A stretch of DNA of 64,000 nt from HGM04593 sp045634305 (lineage in GTDB: Bacteria > Bacteroidota > Bacteroidia > Bacteroidales > Bacteroidaceae), in contig JAZQZZ010000030.1 of assembly GCA_045634305.1 (NCBI GenBank), forward strand, positions 56,198-120,197. Direction: 5' to 3'. The position numbers were made by a program, and so were the translations under genes. Below are positions 53,391 through 61,480 of the stretch, one piece after another. The notes under the pieces were generated by a model that saw only the letters and a program-made list of their open reading frames with translations, did not search any database and had not been told where the DNA came from. The stretch's first letter is position 1; each line of letters starts with the position of its first letter.

Positions 53391-53435
53391 AGGCTCGTGC
53401 TTCAGGGCTCACCCTGCCAACAATGCCAACGGCAA

Positions 53436-53468
53436 CAAAAAAAGGCGAATGTTTTCACATTCGCCTTA
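53436..53468 (-). terminator. Terminator of the SRP RNA
   Basis: On the minus strand AGGCGAATGT and ACATTCGCC pair around GAAA and are followed by seven U, immediately after the end of the SRP RNA. Confidence 0.85.
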
Positions 53469-53472
53469 TGGG

Positions 53473-53570
53473 TGGGTAAGCTACCTACATCGCGCCGCTA
53501 CAACCTACTACCTTTGCTGCGGTCAAGCCCTGGAGGATTTGCAGGGAGCTGGCCGTATAGGACTTACCCA
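53473..53570 (-). ncRNA. ffs: Signal recognition particle RNA (small bacterial, 4.5S type)
   Basis: The minus-strand sequence is closed by TGGGTAAG at the 5' end and CTTACCCA at the 3' end. Inside lies CCAGGGCTTGACCGCAGCAAAGG, which matches the conserved SRP hairpin region (in E. coli CAGGTCCGGAAGGAAGCAGCCAAGG), and the 3' arm GCGCGATGTAGGTAGC resembles the E. coli CGGGATGTAGCTGGC. Size (about 98 nt) and a terminator directly after it fit. The apical tetraloop would be TTGA instead of GGAA, which should be checked. Bound by Ffh, the RNA targets membrane proteins to FtsY. A promoter with TTTG and AATCTTTG 18-19 bp apart lies upstream (about 53630-53660), giving a precursor that would need 5' processing. 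Confidence 0.72.
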
Positions 53571-53865
53571 TATACTTGTTTAAAGAAACTCTTATCAAAG
53601 ACACACTCCTGTGTTTTACGGTGCAAAGATTGTGCCAACGAGTGAAACGCAAAACTTGTTTTTAGCGTTTTGCAACGAGTGCAACCAATTTTCGCAACCT
53701 TTGCGTTTGCAAATGTAGTGCATTTTTTCCATTTATCAAAACACAACGACAAAATAATTTCCAACAACCCTCAGAATCACACAAATGCCAAGCAATTAGA
53801 ACAACAAAAACAGAGTTTTAACTAAGAGCCTTGACCAAATATTAAAAATTATTAAACAATAATTA

Positions 53866-53895
53866 TTGACGTGTAATGTTTTTTTAGTATCTTCG
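53866..53895 (+). promoter_or_regulatory. Promoter of secreted protein gene 1
   Basis: TTG (53866-53868) and TATCTTCG (53888-53895) are 19 bp apart. Leader about 95 nt, ending with TTATTAACCAAAA before the ATG. Confidence 0.75.
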
Positions 53896-53994
53896 CGAGC
53901 CTTAAAAGAACTCCAATATATAAATAGGAGTAAAAGGACGCAAACAGACAGAGAAACTAAAACAAATTATATTTATTAACCAAAAATTTATCTT

Positions 53995-56900
53995 ATGAAG
54001 AAGTTTTTACTTTCGATTTTCTGCTTGTTCAGCTTGGTAGGCTTTGCAACAGCAGAGGAGGCGACTTTATCTTTTGCGGATAAAGCAAACCGTACCGTCT
54101 TCAACGCAAACCAGCAGGTTTGGGAGCAGAACGGTATTACCCTTACAAACAACAAGGCTGCTTCAACAAACGCTGTAGCAGACTATGTAAACCCAGCACG
54201 TTTCTACAAAAGTTCTCAGTTGATTCTTGAGACAACAAAGGGAATGAGTAAGATCGTGTTCAACTGCAATAGCACATCTTACGCAACAGAGCTCAAGAAC
54301 TCTATCGGCGAAAGCGCAGCACTCAACTCAAAGGATGTAACAGTTGAGCTTAACGGCGAAACAGTTTACACCGTTGAAAAATTAGCAGCTCAGGTTCGCT
54401 TGAACTCACTTACTGTAACATTTGCAGAGGTTGCAGAGGCAGCTGTTGCAACTCCAGAGTTTTCAGTTGAGGCTGGCACACAGTACAACCCATTCAGCGT
54501 TGAGATTGCAGCCGAGGAAGGTGCAACTGTTTACTACACACTCGATGGCACAGAGCCTACAACAGAGAGCGCAGTTTACAGCGAGGCTATCGCATTCAAC
54601 GAGTTCGGCACATCAACAACACTCAAGGCTATTGCAGCAGTTGATGGTGAGCTCAGCAACGTTGCATCAGCAACATACTCTCTCGAGGTTGCAGCACCTG
54701 TATTCTCTGTTAAGGGCGGTGTTTACGAGAAGCTTACCGGCACTACAGCATTGCAGTTCTCATGCGAGACCGAGGGTGCTACAATCTACTACAACAACCG
54801 TGGCGGCGACCCAAAGACCGAGGGTTCAAAGAGCTATGGCAGCCTTTCAGTGCTTTCAACAGCCGAGGTTAAGGCTGTTGCATACGTAGAGGTAGAGGGC
54901 GAGAAAATCTACAGCGCTGTTGCAAGCGAAAAGTACTACATCTCACCTGTTAAGCCTTTTGAGAAAGCTACAGAGTTCGTTGCAGGCGAGTACCTCATCT
55001 ACTCACAGGGTTACCTTGCACAGACTTTGAGCGAGACAAAGAGCTATGACTACCTTCCACAGCTTGCTGTAGAGGCCAACGGCAACTTCATTGAAACAAA
55101 CACATTCTATGCGTTCACATTCACCGAGGTTGAGGGTGGTTACACAATCCAGGACACATTCGGCCGTTACGTATACATGACAGGTACATACAACAGTTTC
55201 AACCTCGCAAAAGAGATGCCGACTGAAGGTGCCGTATGGACTGTCGCTATCGACGAGGCAACAGGCGAGGCAACTATCACAAACGTTGCAAAGAACAAGT
55301 ACATCCAGTACTCTTCACAGTACAAATCATACGGTTCATACGCTTCAGCACAGACCAACGGCCACATGCCAACACTCTACAAGCTTGGCGAGTACCCGAC
55401 AATGACCGTAACACCCGAGAACTGGGCAACAGTACCTGCATTCGACAAGGTGACAATCACTTGCGAAAGCGGTATCTCAATCAACGAGACCGACGAGAAC
55501 TACCCATACTACACTATCGGTTGGGACAACACTCCATACGAGTTCGACAACAAAGTAATTGTTGACGAGAACACCATTGAGCTCACATTCAACAAGCCAA
55601 TAGAGGACAACGGCGACTACCGCGTCGTTCTCCCTGCAGGTCTGTTCACACTCAACCCAGACGGTCTTGCAATGCCAAGCGCAAAGGTTCAGAATACAAT
55701 CACTGTCGAGAACCTCAACGTTCTTGAGGTAGCATACGCTAACCCCGACAACGGCAGCACAGTAAAGAGCATCGAGTATCTCTACTTCGAGTTCAACCAG
55801 AACATCGTTGACAACGTAAGCAACGCTGTTATCACAAACGAGAACGGCGACGAGTTCCCATTGACAGTAACAGACACCGACGGTTGGGGCGAGCAGTGTC
55901 CTTACAACGCACTCTGCCTGAAGGCTGCCGAGCCTATCACAGCCCCCGGCGTTTACACATTCGTTCTCAAGAAGCAGTATGTATGCGCAGAGGCAAATGC
56001 CGCTGTAACAATCGCCGAGGAGCTCACTTATACATTCACAATCGTAGAGGGCTTGAAGATAGCAAACATCACACCTGCAAACGGTGCTGAGGTTGAGGCT
56101 ATCGAGGACATCCTCATCGAGTTCAACAAGGAGATTACTTGCATGGCCGAGGCATTCTACATGACAAGCGACAAGGGTGCAGAGTACTACTTGACACCAT
56201 CATTCAACGACAAGGAGAACAACGAGTTGCCATACAACAGCATCCGCCTTGTAGCAGAGACTCCTATCACTGCAGCCGGCACATACACTCTCTACATCGA
56301 GGATTACAACATTGGTACTACAGATTGGATGAACATGGAGATTCTCCCTGCTCAGACATTGACATTCATCATCCCTGGCGAAGGCGGCAGTGAAGGTGAG
56401 GGCGAAGGCGAGGTTGACTACACACCTACATACACCGGCGCAAAAACACGCAACGACAGAAACATGCTTGCTGTAACACTCGACGCTAACCGTTACGAGC
56501 TTACAAGCACAGAACAGAACAGTTGCTATGTTGATGTTACAGAAACTGTAAAATTCACAGTTGCTGCAGGCGCTACTGTTCAGGCAGCTATTGAGACAGG
56601 TGCTTCTTGGATACACTCATACGTATTCATCGACACTGACGCTAATGGTTTCACCGCAGGCATTGAGGAGGGAAGCGATTATGCACCTACCGGCGACCTC
56701 ATGGCATATTCATTCTACAACAACGACGCTACAAGCGACGAGTACGGTTGGAACAGCATTGGTGGTGTAATTACAGGTGATAACCGCAACAAGCCTGCAG
56801 TTCCTGCATTTACTGCTCCTGCACAACCTGGCGTATACCGCATGCGCTTTAAGCTCGACTGGTGTAACATCGACCCAATGGGTGACTCAGACGGAAAGTT

Positions 56901-57093
56901 CACTGACTTCATGGGCAACGGTGGTCAGATTATCGACGTAATGTTGGAGGTTACTGTTGCCGATGGCATTAGCGAGGTGAAAGGTGAAAACGGAAATGTG
57001 AAAACAATCTACGACCTCACCGGCCGCAAGATTGAGACTATCACAAAGCCAGGTATCTACATTGTAGGTGGCAAAAAGGTTTTGGTTAAGTAA
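53995..57093 (+). CDS. Large secreted multidomain protein 1 (chitobiase-type and Ig-like repeats, T9SS-like tail)
   Basis: 1032 residues. Signal peptide MKKFLLSIFCLFSLVGFATA. After a beta domain (about 22-145) come two chitobiase/beta-hexosaminidase C-terminal-type modules (GATVYYTLDGTEPTTESAVYSE, about 155-230; GATIYYNNRGGDPKTEGSKSY, about 235-318). A middle domain follows (about 320-465), then SbsA-like Ig domains (ITPANGAEVEAIEDILIEFN). A Gly/Glu linker, a beta domain with SDGKFTDFMGNGGQIID and the tail IYDLTGRKIETITKPGIYIVGGKKVLVK close the protein. The tail is the short C-terminal sorting-like sequence common in this order. No enzyme domain is seen; a surface adhesin or glycan-binding role is likely. 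Strong promoter and terminator. Confidence 0.75.
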   Translation: MKKFLLSIFCLFSLVGFATAEEATLSFADKANRTVFNANQQVWEQNGITLTNNKAASTNAVADYVNPARFYKSSQLILETTKGMSKIVFNCNSTSYATELKNSIGESAALNSKDVTVELNGETVYTVEKLAAQVRLNSLTVTFAEVAEAAVATPEFSVEAGTQYNPFSVEIAAEEGATVYYTLDGTEPTTESAVYSEAIAFNEFGTSTTLKAIAAVDGELSNVASATYSLEVAAPVFSVKGGVYEKLTGTTALQFSCETEGATIYYNNRGGDPKTEGSKSYGSLSVLSTAEVKAVAYVEVEGEKIYSAVASEKYYISPVKPFEKATEFVAGEYLIYSQGYLAQTLSETKSYDYLPQLAVEANGNFIETNTFYAFTFTEVEGGYTIQDTFGRYVYMTGTYNSFNLAKEMPTEGAVWTVAIDEATGEATITNVAKNKYIQYSSQYKSYGSYASAQTNGHMPTLYKLGEYPTMTVTPENWATVPAFDKVTITCESGISINETDENYPYYTIGWDNTPYEFDNKVIVDENTIELTFNKPIEDNGDYRVVLPAGLFTLNPDGLAMPSAKVQNTITVENLNVLEVAYANPDNGSTVKSIEYLYFEFNQNIVDNVSNAVITNENGDEFPLTVTDTDGWGEQCPYNALCLKAAEPITAPGVYTFVLKKQYVCAEANAAVTIAEELTYTFTIVEGLKIANITPANGAEVEAIEDILIEFNKEITCMAEAFYMTSDKGAEYYLTPSFNDKENNELPYNSIRLVAETPITAAGTYTLYIEDYNIGTTDWMNMEILPAQTLTFIIPGEGGSEGEGEGEVDYTPTYTGAKTRNDRNMLAVTLDANRYELTSTEQNSCYVDVTETVKFTVAAGATVQAAIETGASWIHSYVFIDTDANGFTAGIEEGSDYAPTGDLMAYSFYNNDATSDEYGWNSIGGVITGDNRNKPAVPAFTAPAQPGVYRMRFKLDWCNIDPMGDSDGKFTDFMGNGGQIIDVMLEVTVADGISEVKGENGNVKTIYDLTGRKIETITKPGIYIVGGKKVLVK
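56904..56980 (+). repeat. Near-identical C-terminal DNA block shared by secreted genes 1 and 2
   Basis: This 77-bp block recurs at 60984-61060 in the second gene with a single base difference, although the rest of the two genes differs widely. It encodes the DFMGNGGQIIDV to ISEV stretch. Confidence 0.85.
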
Positions 57094-57113
57094 TTTACCT
57101 ACACTTTAATACA

Positions 57114-57150
57114 AAGCGGATGCGCTCACGAGCGCATCCGCTTATTTTTT
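57114..57150 (+). terminator. Terminator of secreted gene 1
   Basis: AAGCGGATGCGCTC and its complement pair around ACGA and are followed by ATTTTTT. Confidence 0.9.
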
Positions 57151-57157
57151 ATACATC

Positions 57158-57186
57158 ATTGTAGGGACGGGGTCTGCCCGCCCAAT
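57158..57186. repeat. REP-like intergenic palindrome
   Basis: ATTG-xxx-GG-x-CGGG with CCCG-x-CC-x-AAT, similar in design to the palindrome at 12881-12912. Confidence 0.45.
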
Positions 57187-57328
57187 GAAAACGCAACAGT
57201 AGGGGCAAACCGGCATATCAACCCTACGAAACCGCAAAGAACAACAATTAACGGACAACACACCACTCCAGCCTCCTGGAAAACTGCAAGAAAAACAATA
57301 AAAAATATGAAGGAAAATTAAAATTTAC

Positions 57329-57360
57329 TTGTTAAAAAGGATTTATTTTTTCTACTTTTG
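57329..57360 (+). promoter_or_regulatory. Promoter of secreted gene 2
   Basis: TTG (57329-57331) and TACTTTTG (57353-57360) are 21 bp apart; the TTGTTAAAAA start is shared with the promoter at 61324. Leader about 120 nt. Confidence 0.75.
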
Positions 57361-57460
57361 TACCTAAGGCGTGGAGTGTACATTTTGCACTTTATGACAA
57401 ATATACACAAGCATAGAACTGACGTATTACATTTTGACACAACTTTTTATATTATAAACA

Positions 57461-57552
57461 TTATTTATTAACCAAAATTCAAACCTATGAGAAAATTTAC
57501 ACTTTTCTTGGCGATGTTGGTTGCAATGGTAACCACATCGATGGCGCAGAGT
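57461..57552 (+). repeat. Leader/signal-peptide block shared by secreted genes 2 and 3
   Basis: A 92-bp block covering the end of the leader, the start codon and the signal peptide. It is repeated at 61455-61546 with two base differences. Confidence 0.9.
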
Positions 57553-60500
57553 TATGAGCTCACAGAAACCAGGCTCACCTCAAGTGATTTGAATTCCAAG
57601 ACGGAACCGACACTTATCGCCATTAAGAATTTGTCTGCAACCAATAATTATTGGTTTGTTGGCAACACAGGTGCTGCTCCTTACAGCGCTGCAACATTCA
57701 GCGACGATGCTGTTTTCGTATGGGAGCCTCTTGTTCCGGGTGTTCCGGGTGTTGCATATTGCTTGAAAAAGCTTGACGGCACCTACATGACAACAACATC
57801 TCCTGCAACATTCAGCGCAGACAGCGGTGCGGCTGCGCCATTCACAACCACCAACCCTACAATAGCCAACGGCGGCTTCAATGGTGATAGCGACACACAG
57901 TATGACGACGAGTCATTCTTTGTCCGCTTTGTTACCGGCGAAAAATGGATTAACGTACAAAACGGCGATGCAGGTACTCCTTTATACAACAACGGCCTCG
58001 GCGGTTGGACACTGCACAACGTTTACCTTGTAGAAGAGAAGGACGAGACTGTTGAGCCGGAACCAGAGCCAGAGCCAGAGCAGGTAGTTATCCCTGCTGC
58101 AAACAAACTCTACACAGTAGTTGCAGAAGGCCACAACAGCGGAGCAAACCCACAGTGGGCTATCAACGACGAGGGAACACAGATTGTTTCTACCGGTAAC
58201 ACAACTGTTTCAACCGACGAACAGAAACAGTTCGCATTCGTTACATTCAACGATGCCAAATACATATACAGCATTTCAGCTAAAAAATTCATCCTTAAGG
58301 ACGGTTCGCTTGCCGAGAAGAATGGCGATGCAGTAGAGATTACTGACCTTGGTAACGGTAAATACTTCTTCCGTTTCGATGCCAACCACAACATTAACAT
58401 CGGCGGTAGCAAGCAAATGATTATTGACGGTTGGAGTATTGTTGACGGTGGTAACCAGTTTACACTTTTTGAGGCAGGCGAGTTTGACCCTGCCGAGGCA
58501 TTGGCAGCACTCAACTCAACCGTTGAGGTTGTATATGTTTACATGTACAATGGTGTTGAAGTTGGCCGTACAACTGTAAAGGATGAGGTTGGCAACGCAT
58601 ACCCTGCTGTTGTTAATGTTCCTTTCGGTTTCACAGCAAACGCTCCTGAGGGTGTCATTGAGGCTGCAGGTGAGGTTGTCATTGAGTGCGCACTCGTTGA
58701 GAACTATCCTATCAAGTTTGCAGCTTCGGTTGAGGAGATTGACACATGGTACTACATGCAGATGCACAGCAACAACAAGAAGTACATCCAGCACCTTGCA
58801 GACCAGGCATACCTTGAGTGGGCTGACGCTGAGGTTGCCGAGGGTGAGGAGGATTCTTACACTTGGGCATTCGTCGGTGACCCTGCTAACGGTTTCAAGC
58901 TTGTGAACTATGCTGCAGGCAAGGAGATGGCTGTATGCTCTGACGGCAGCAGCGACCCTGTTCTCGGTGCATTTGCCGATGCTGTTGTATGGAAGCCTGC
59001 TTCAAGCAAGGAGAGCGGTAACGACGCTTACTTCTGCTTGCAGTTCCCTGGCGGCAACTACATGAACGCACAGAACGGCAAGGTTGCTTACTGGAACGAT
59101 AACGATGCTGGTTCTACATTCCTGCTCACTGAGCGCGAAATGCCTGTTGAGCTCGAGGCACTTGAACTTGCAAGCCACGAAAAGAACCCCAACAACAATG
59201 CAAAGAAGTTGCAGGGTGTAAGACTCAACTTCAACGAGCCTGTCAAGAAGTATACAACCGAAACTACAGGCGATTATGGTTACATCCGCGACGCAGAGGG
59301 TAACGAGGTTGCCAAACTTACCAAGGTAATGGGCGCAAACGGTACAGCCACATACGCAACCCCATATGCAACACCGGCTATCGAGATGGGCGGTACATAC
59401 ACAGTTGTTGTCAGCTCTGGCGTATTCCTCAATGCCGACGGTACCAAGGAGTACAAGGGTGGCGAGTTCGAGTTCTTTGTAGAGGCAACAGAACCATACT
59501 TCTATCCATCGGCCGAGGAAGGCTTCTGCTACAACGAGACATTTGAGAGCGTTGAGGACTTCAAGGAGTTCACAATCACAGTCAAGTATGCAAAGGAGGT
59601 TGTTCTCGATGCAGAGAAGAAGGTTACAATGACTTGTGGCGAGAATGTATACGAGGCAGCAGTTACCTTGGAAGAGGTCAACGCCACAACAAAGGAGATT
59701 AAGATTGCGTTCGACGGCGAGTTTGCCGAGGGTCGTTACACAATTGATGTTCCAGCAGGCCTGTTCACCGTTGACGGTGTTGCAAACGCAGAGTTCGCAC
59801 AGAGCACATTCCGTTATGCCCTGCCACAGTTGGAGATCACACGTGACTTCGACTCATGGGAGTCATATCTCGACCAGGTATGGTATATGCCTAAGGGTGC
59901 TATTATTACTATCGCAAATGCAGAGTCTGTAGAGGTTGACGAGACAAAGGTTGCAACAATCGCTGTTGGCGAGAGCGTTTACAACTCAACACTCAACTGG
60001 TACTATGACAACTGGAGCAACGCTTACTACATTGAGCTCACATTCGAGGATTTCTATGCCGAGGGCTTTGAGTTCGTCAAGGGCGATTACACATTCACAC
60101 TCCCTGCAGGCCTTTACACTGTAAACGGTGTTGCCAACGACGAGGTTGTGAAGACCTACACATATGGCGACCCAATCGTTGAGGAGTTCTCTGTGACAGA
60201 GATTCTCCCAGCTCCTGGTAGCACATTGGAGAGCCTCGATGCTATCTCTATCACATTCAGCAACGGCATGAAACCGGACATGTTGCCTATCACATGTGGC
60301 GAGAAGACATACTACTTCATCTATATGCAAGGTTTGTATGTAGCTGTTGACCTGATGAGCTATGAGCCTATCGTAATCACAGAGCCAGGCACATACACTC
60401 TTGATCTCAGCGAGCTCGAGGGCTTGACAGGTGACAAGGTATTCACTTGGACAATTGCCGGGGCTGTAGAACCAGAGCCAACTCCAGGCGAGGTTGACTA

Positions 60501-61173
60501 CACACCTTCATACACAGGTACTGTAGAGCGCTACGACAGAAATATAACAGCTGTTACACTTAACGAGAACAGATACGACCTTCTCACAGATGCTCAGAGC
60601 AGCTGCTATGTCGATGCTACCGAGACTGTAACATTCACAGTTGTTGCCGGTTCAACATTGAAGGCTGCTGTAGAGCATAAGGGTGAGTGGCTACACCACG
60701 CTGTATATATCGACTTTGACGGTGATGGATTCACATCAGGCATTGAGGAAGGCAGCGAGTGGAAGCCTGCAGGCGACCTTGTTGCATACGCATTCTACAA
60801 CAATGGTGGTTCAAGCGACGAGTACGGTTACAACAGCATTGGTACATCAATGAGCGGTATGGACCGTCACATGCCTGAGATTCCAGAATTCACAGCTCCA
60901 ACAGAGCCCGGCCTCTACCGCATGCGTTTCGTTCAGGACTGGTGCAGCATCGATCCTAACGGCGACTCTGACGGCAAGTTCGGTGACTTCATGGGCAACG
61001 GTGGCCAGATTATCGACGTAATGTTGGAGGTTACTGTTGCCGATGGCATTAGCGAGGTGACAACTGAAAACGGAGAGGTGAAAGCCATCTACGACCTCAC
61101 AGGCCGTCGTATAGAGACCATTACAAAGGCTGGTATCTACATTGTAGGTGGCCGCAAGGTACTTGTAAAGTAA
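57487..61173 (+). CDS. Large secreted multidomain protein 2 (Ig-like repeats, T9SS-like tail)
   Basis: 1228 residues. Signal peptide MRKFTLFLAMLVAMVTTSMAQ. The N-terminal domain (about 25-185) is followed by a PEPEPEPE linker, then a second similar domain (about 200-330). Further beta domains include one with TWYYMQMHSNNKKYIQHL (about 420-560). Several SbsA-like Ig modules follow (ILPAPGSTLESLDAISITFSN). The final 190 residues closely match secreted protein 1, with SDGKFGDFMGNGGQIID and a terminal GRRIETITKAGIYIVGGRKVLVK. No catalytic motif is visible. Probably displayed on the cell surface by T9SS or a related route. Highly biased codon use suggests high expression. Confidence 0.75.
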   Translation: MRKFTLFLAMLVAMVTTSMAQSYELTETRLTSSDLNSKTEPTLIAIKNLSATNNYWFVGNTGAAPYSAATFSDDAVFVWEPLVPGVPGVAYCLKKLDGTYMTTTSPATFSADSGAAAPFTTTNPTIANGGFNGDSDTQYDDESFFVRFVTGEKWINVQNGDAGTPLYNNGLGGWTLHNVYLVEEKDETVEPEPEPEPEQVVIPAANKLYTVVAEGHNSGANPQWAINDEGTQIVSTGNTTVSTDEQKQFAFVTFNDAKYIYSISAKKFILKDGSLAEKNGDAVEITDLGNGKYFFRFDANHNINIGGSKQMIIDGWSIVDGGNQFTLFEAGEFDPAEALAALNSTVEVVYVYMYNGVEVGRTTVKDEVGNAYPAVVNVPFGFTANAPEGVIEAAGEVVIECALVENYPIKFAASVEEIDTWYYMQMHSNNKKYIQHLADQAYLEWADAEVAEGEEDSYTWAFVGDPANGFKLVNYAAGKEMAVCSDGSSDPVLGAFADAVVWKPASSKESGNDAYFCLQFPGGNYMNAQNGKVAYWNDNDAGSTFLLTEREMPVELEALELASHEKNPNNNAKKLQGVRLNFNEPVKKYTTETTGDYGYIRDAEGNEVAKLTKVMGANGTATYATPYATPAIEMGGTYTVVVSSGVFLNADGTKEYKGGEFEFFVEATEPYFYPSAEEGFCYNETFESVEDFKEFTITVKYAKEVVLDAEKKVTMTCGENVYEAAVTLEEVNATTKEIKIAFDGEFAEGRYTIDVPAGLFTVDGVANAEFAQSTFRYALPQLEITRDFDSWESYLDQVWYMPKGAIITIANAESVEVDETKVATIAVGESVYNSTLNWYYDNWSNAYYIELTFEDFYAEGFEFVKGDYTFTLPAGLYTVNGVANDEVVKTYTYGDPIVEEFSVTEILPAPGSTLESLDAISITFSNGMKPDMLPITCGEKTYYFIYMQGLYVAVDLMSYEPIVITEPGTYTLDLSELEGLTGDKVFTWTIAGAVEPEPTPGEVDYTPSYTGTVERYDRNITAVTLNENRYDLLTDAQSSCYVDATETVTFTVVAGSTLKAAVEHKGEWLHHAVYIDFDGDGFTSGIEEGSEWKPAGDLVAYAFYNNGGSSDEYGYNSIGTSMSGMDRHMPEIPEFTAPTEPGLYRMRFVQDWCSIDPNGDSDGKFGDFMGNGGQIIDVMLEVTVADGISEVTTENGEVKAIYDLTGRRIETITKAGIYIVGGRKVLVK

Positions 61174-61234
61174 CAAGCCCCACCCCGCCCCTCTCTATGA
61201 TGGGAAGGTTGATCAAGGCTAAACCTATAATATT

Positions 61235-61273
61235 ACTCGCGCGAGGTTGTTTCCCTCGCGCGAGTTTTTTTTT
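61235..61273 (+). terminator. Terminator of secreted gene 2
   Basis: ACTCGCGCGAGG and CCTCGCGCGAGT form a perfect 12-bp stem followed by nine T. Confidence 0.95.
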
Positions 61274-61323
61274 GTAAATAGCAGGACACACCAAAAAAAA
61301 ACGAAAACAAATTCAAAAAAAGC

Positions 61324-61355
61324 TTGTTAAAAAAATATATTTTTACATAAATTTG
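61324..61355 (+). promoter_or_regulatory. Promoter of secreted gene 3
   Basis: TTG (61324-61326) and TAAATTTG (61348-61355) are 21 bp apart, the same layout as for gene 2; leader about 120 nt. Confidence 0.75.
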
Positions 61356-61480
61356 TATGTTGGAAATATTTTGTACACCAGCAACTTTAACCACAGTATT
61401 GACAAAAATACAGGATATTTTACAGAATTGATTACATTTTATTATTTAACTAACTTATTTATTAACCAAAATTCAAACCT

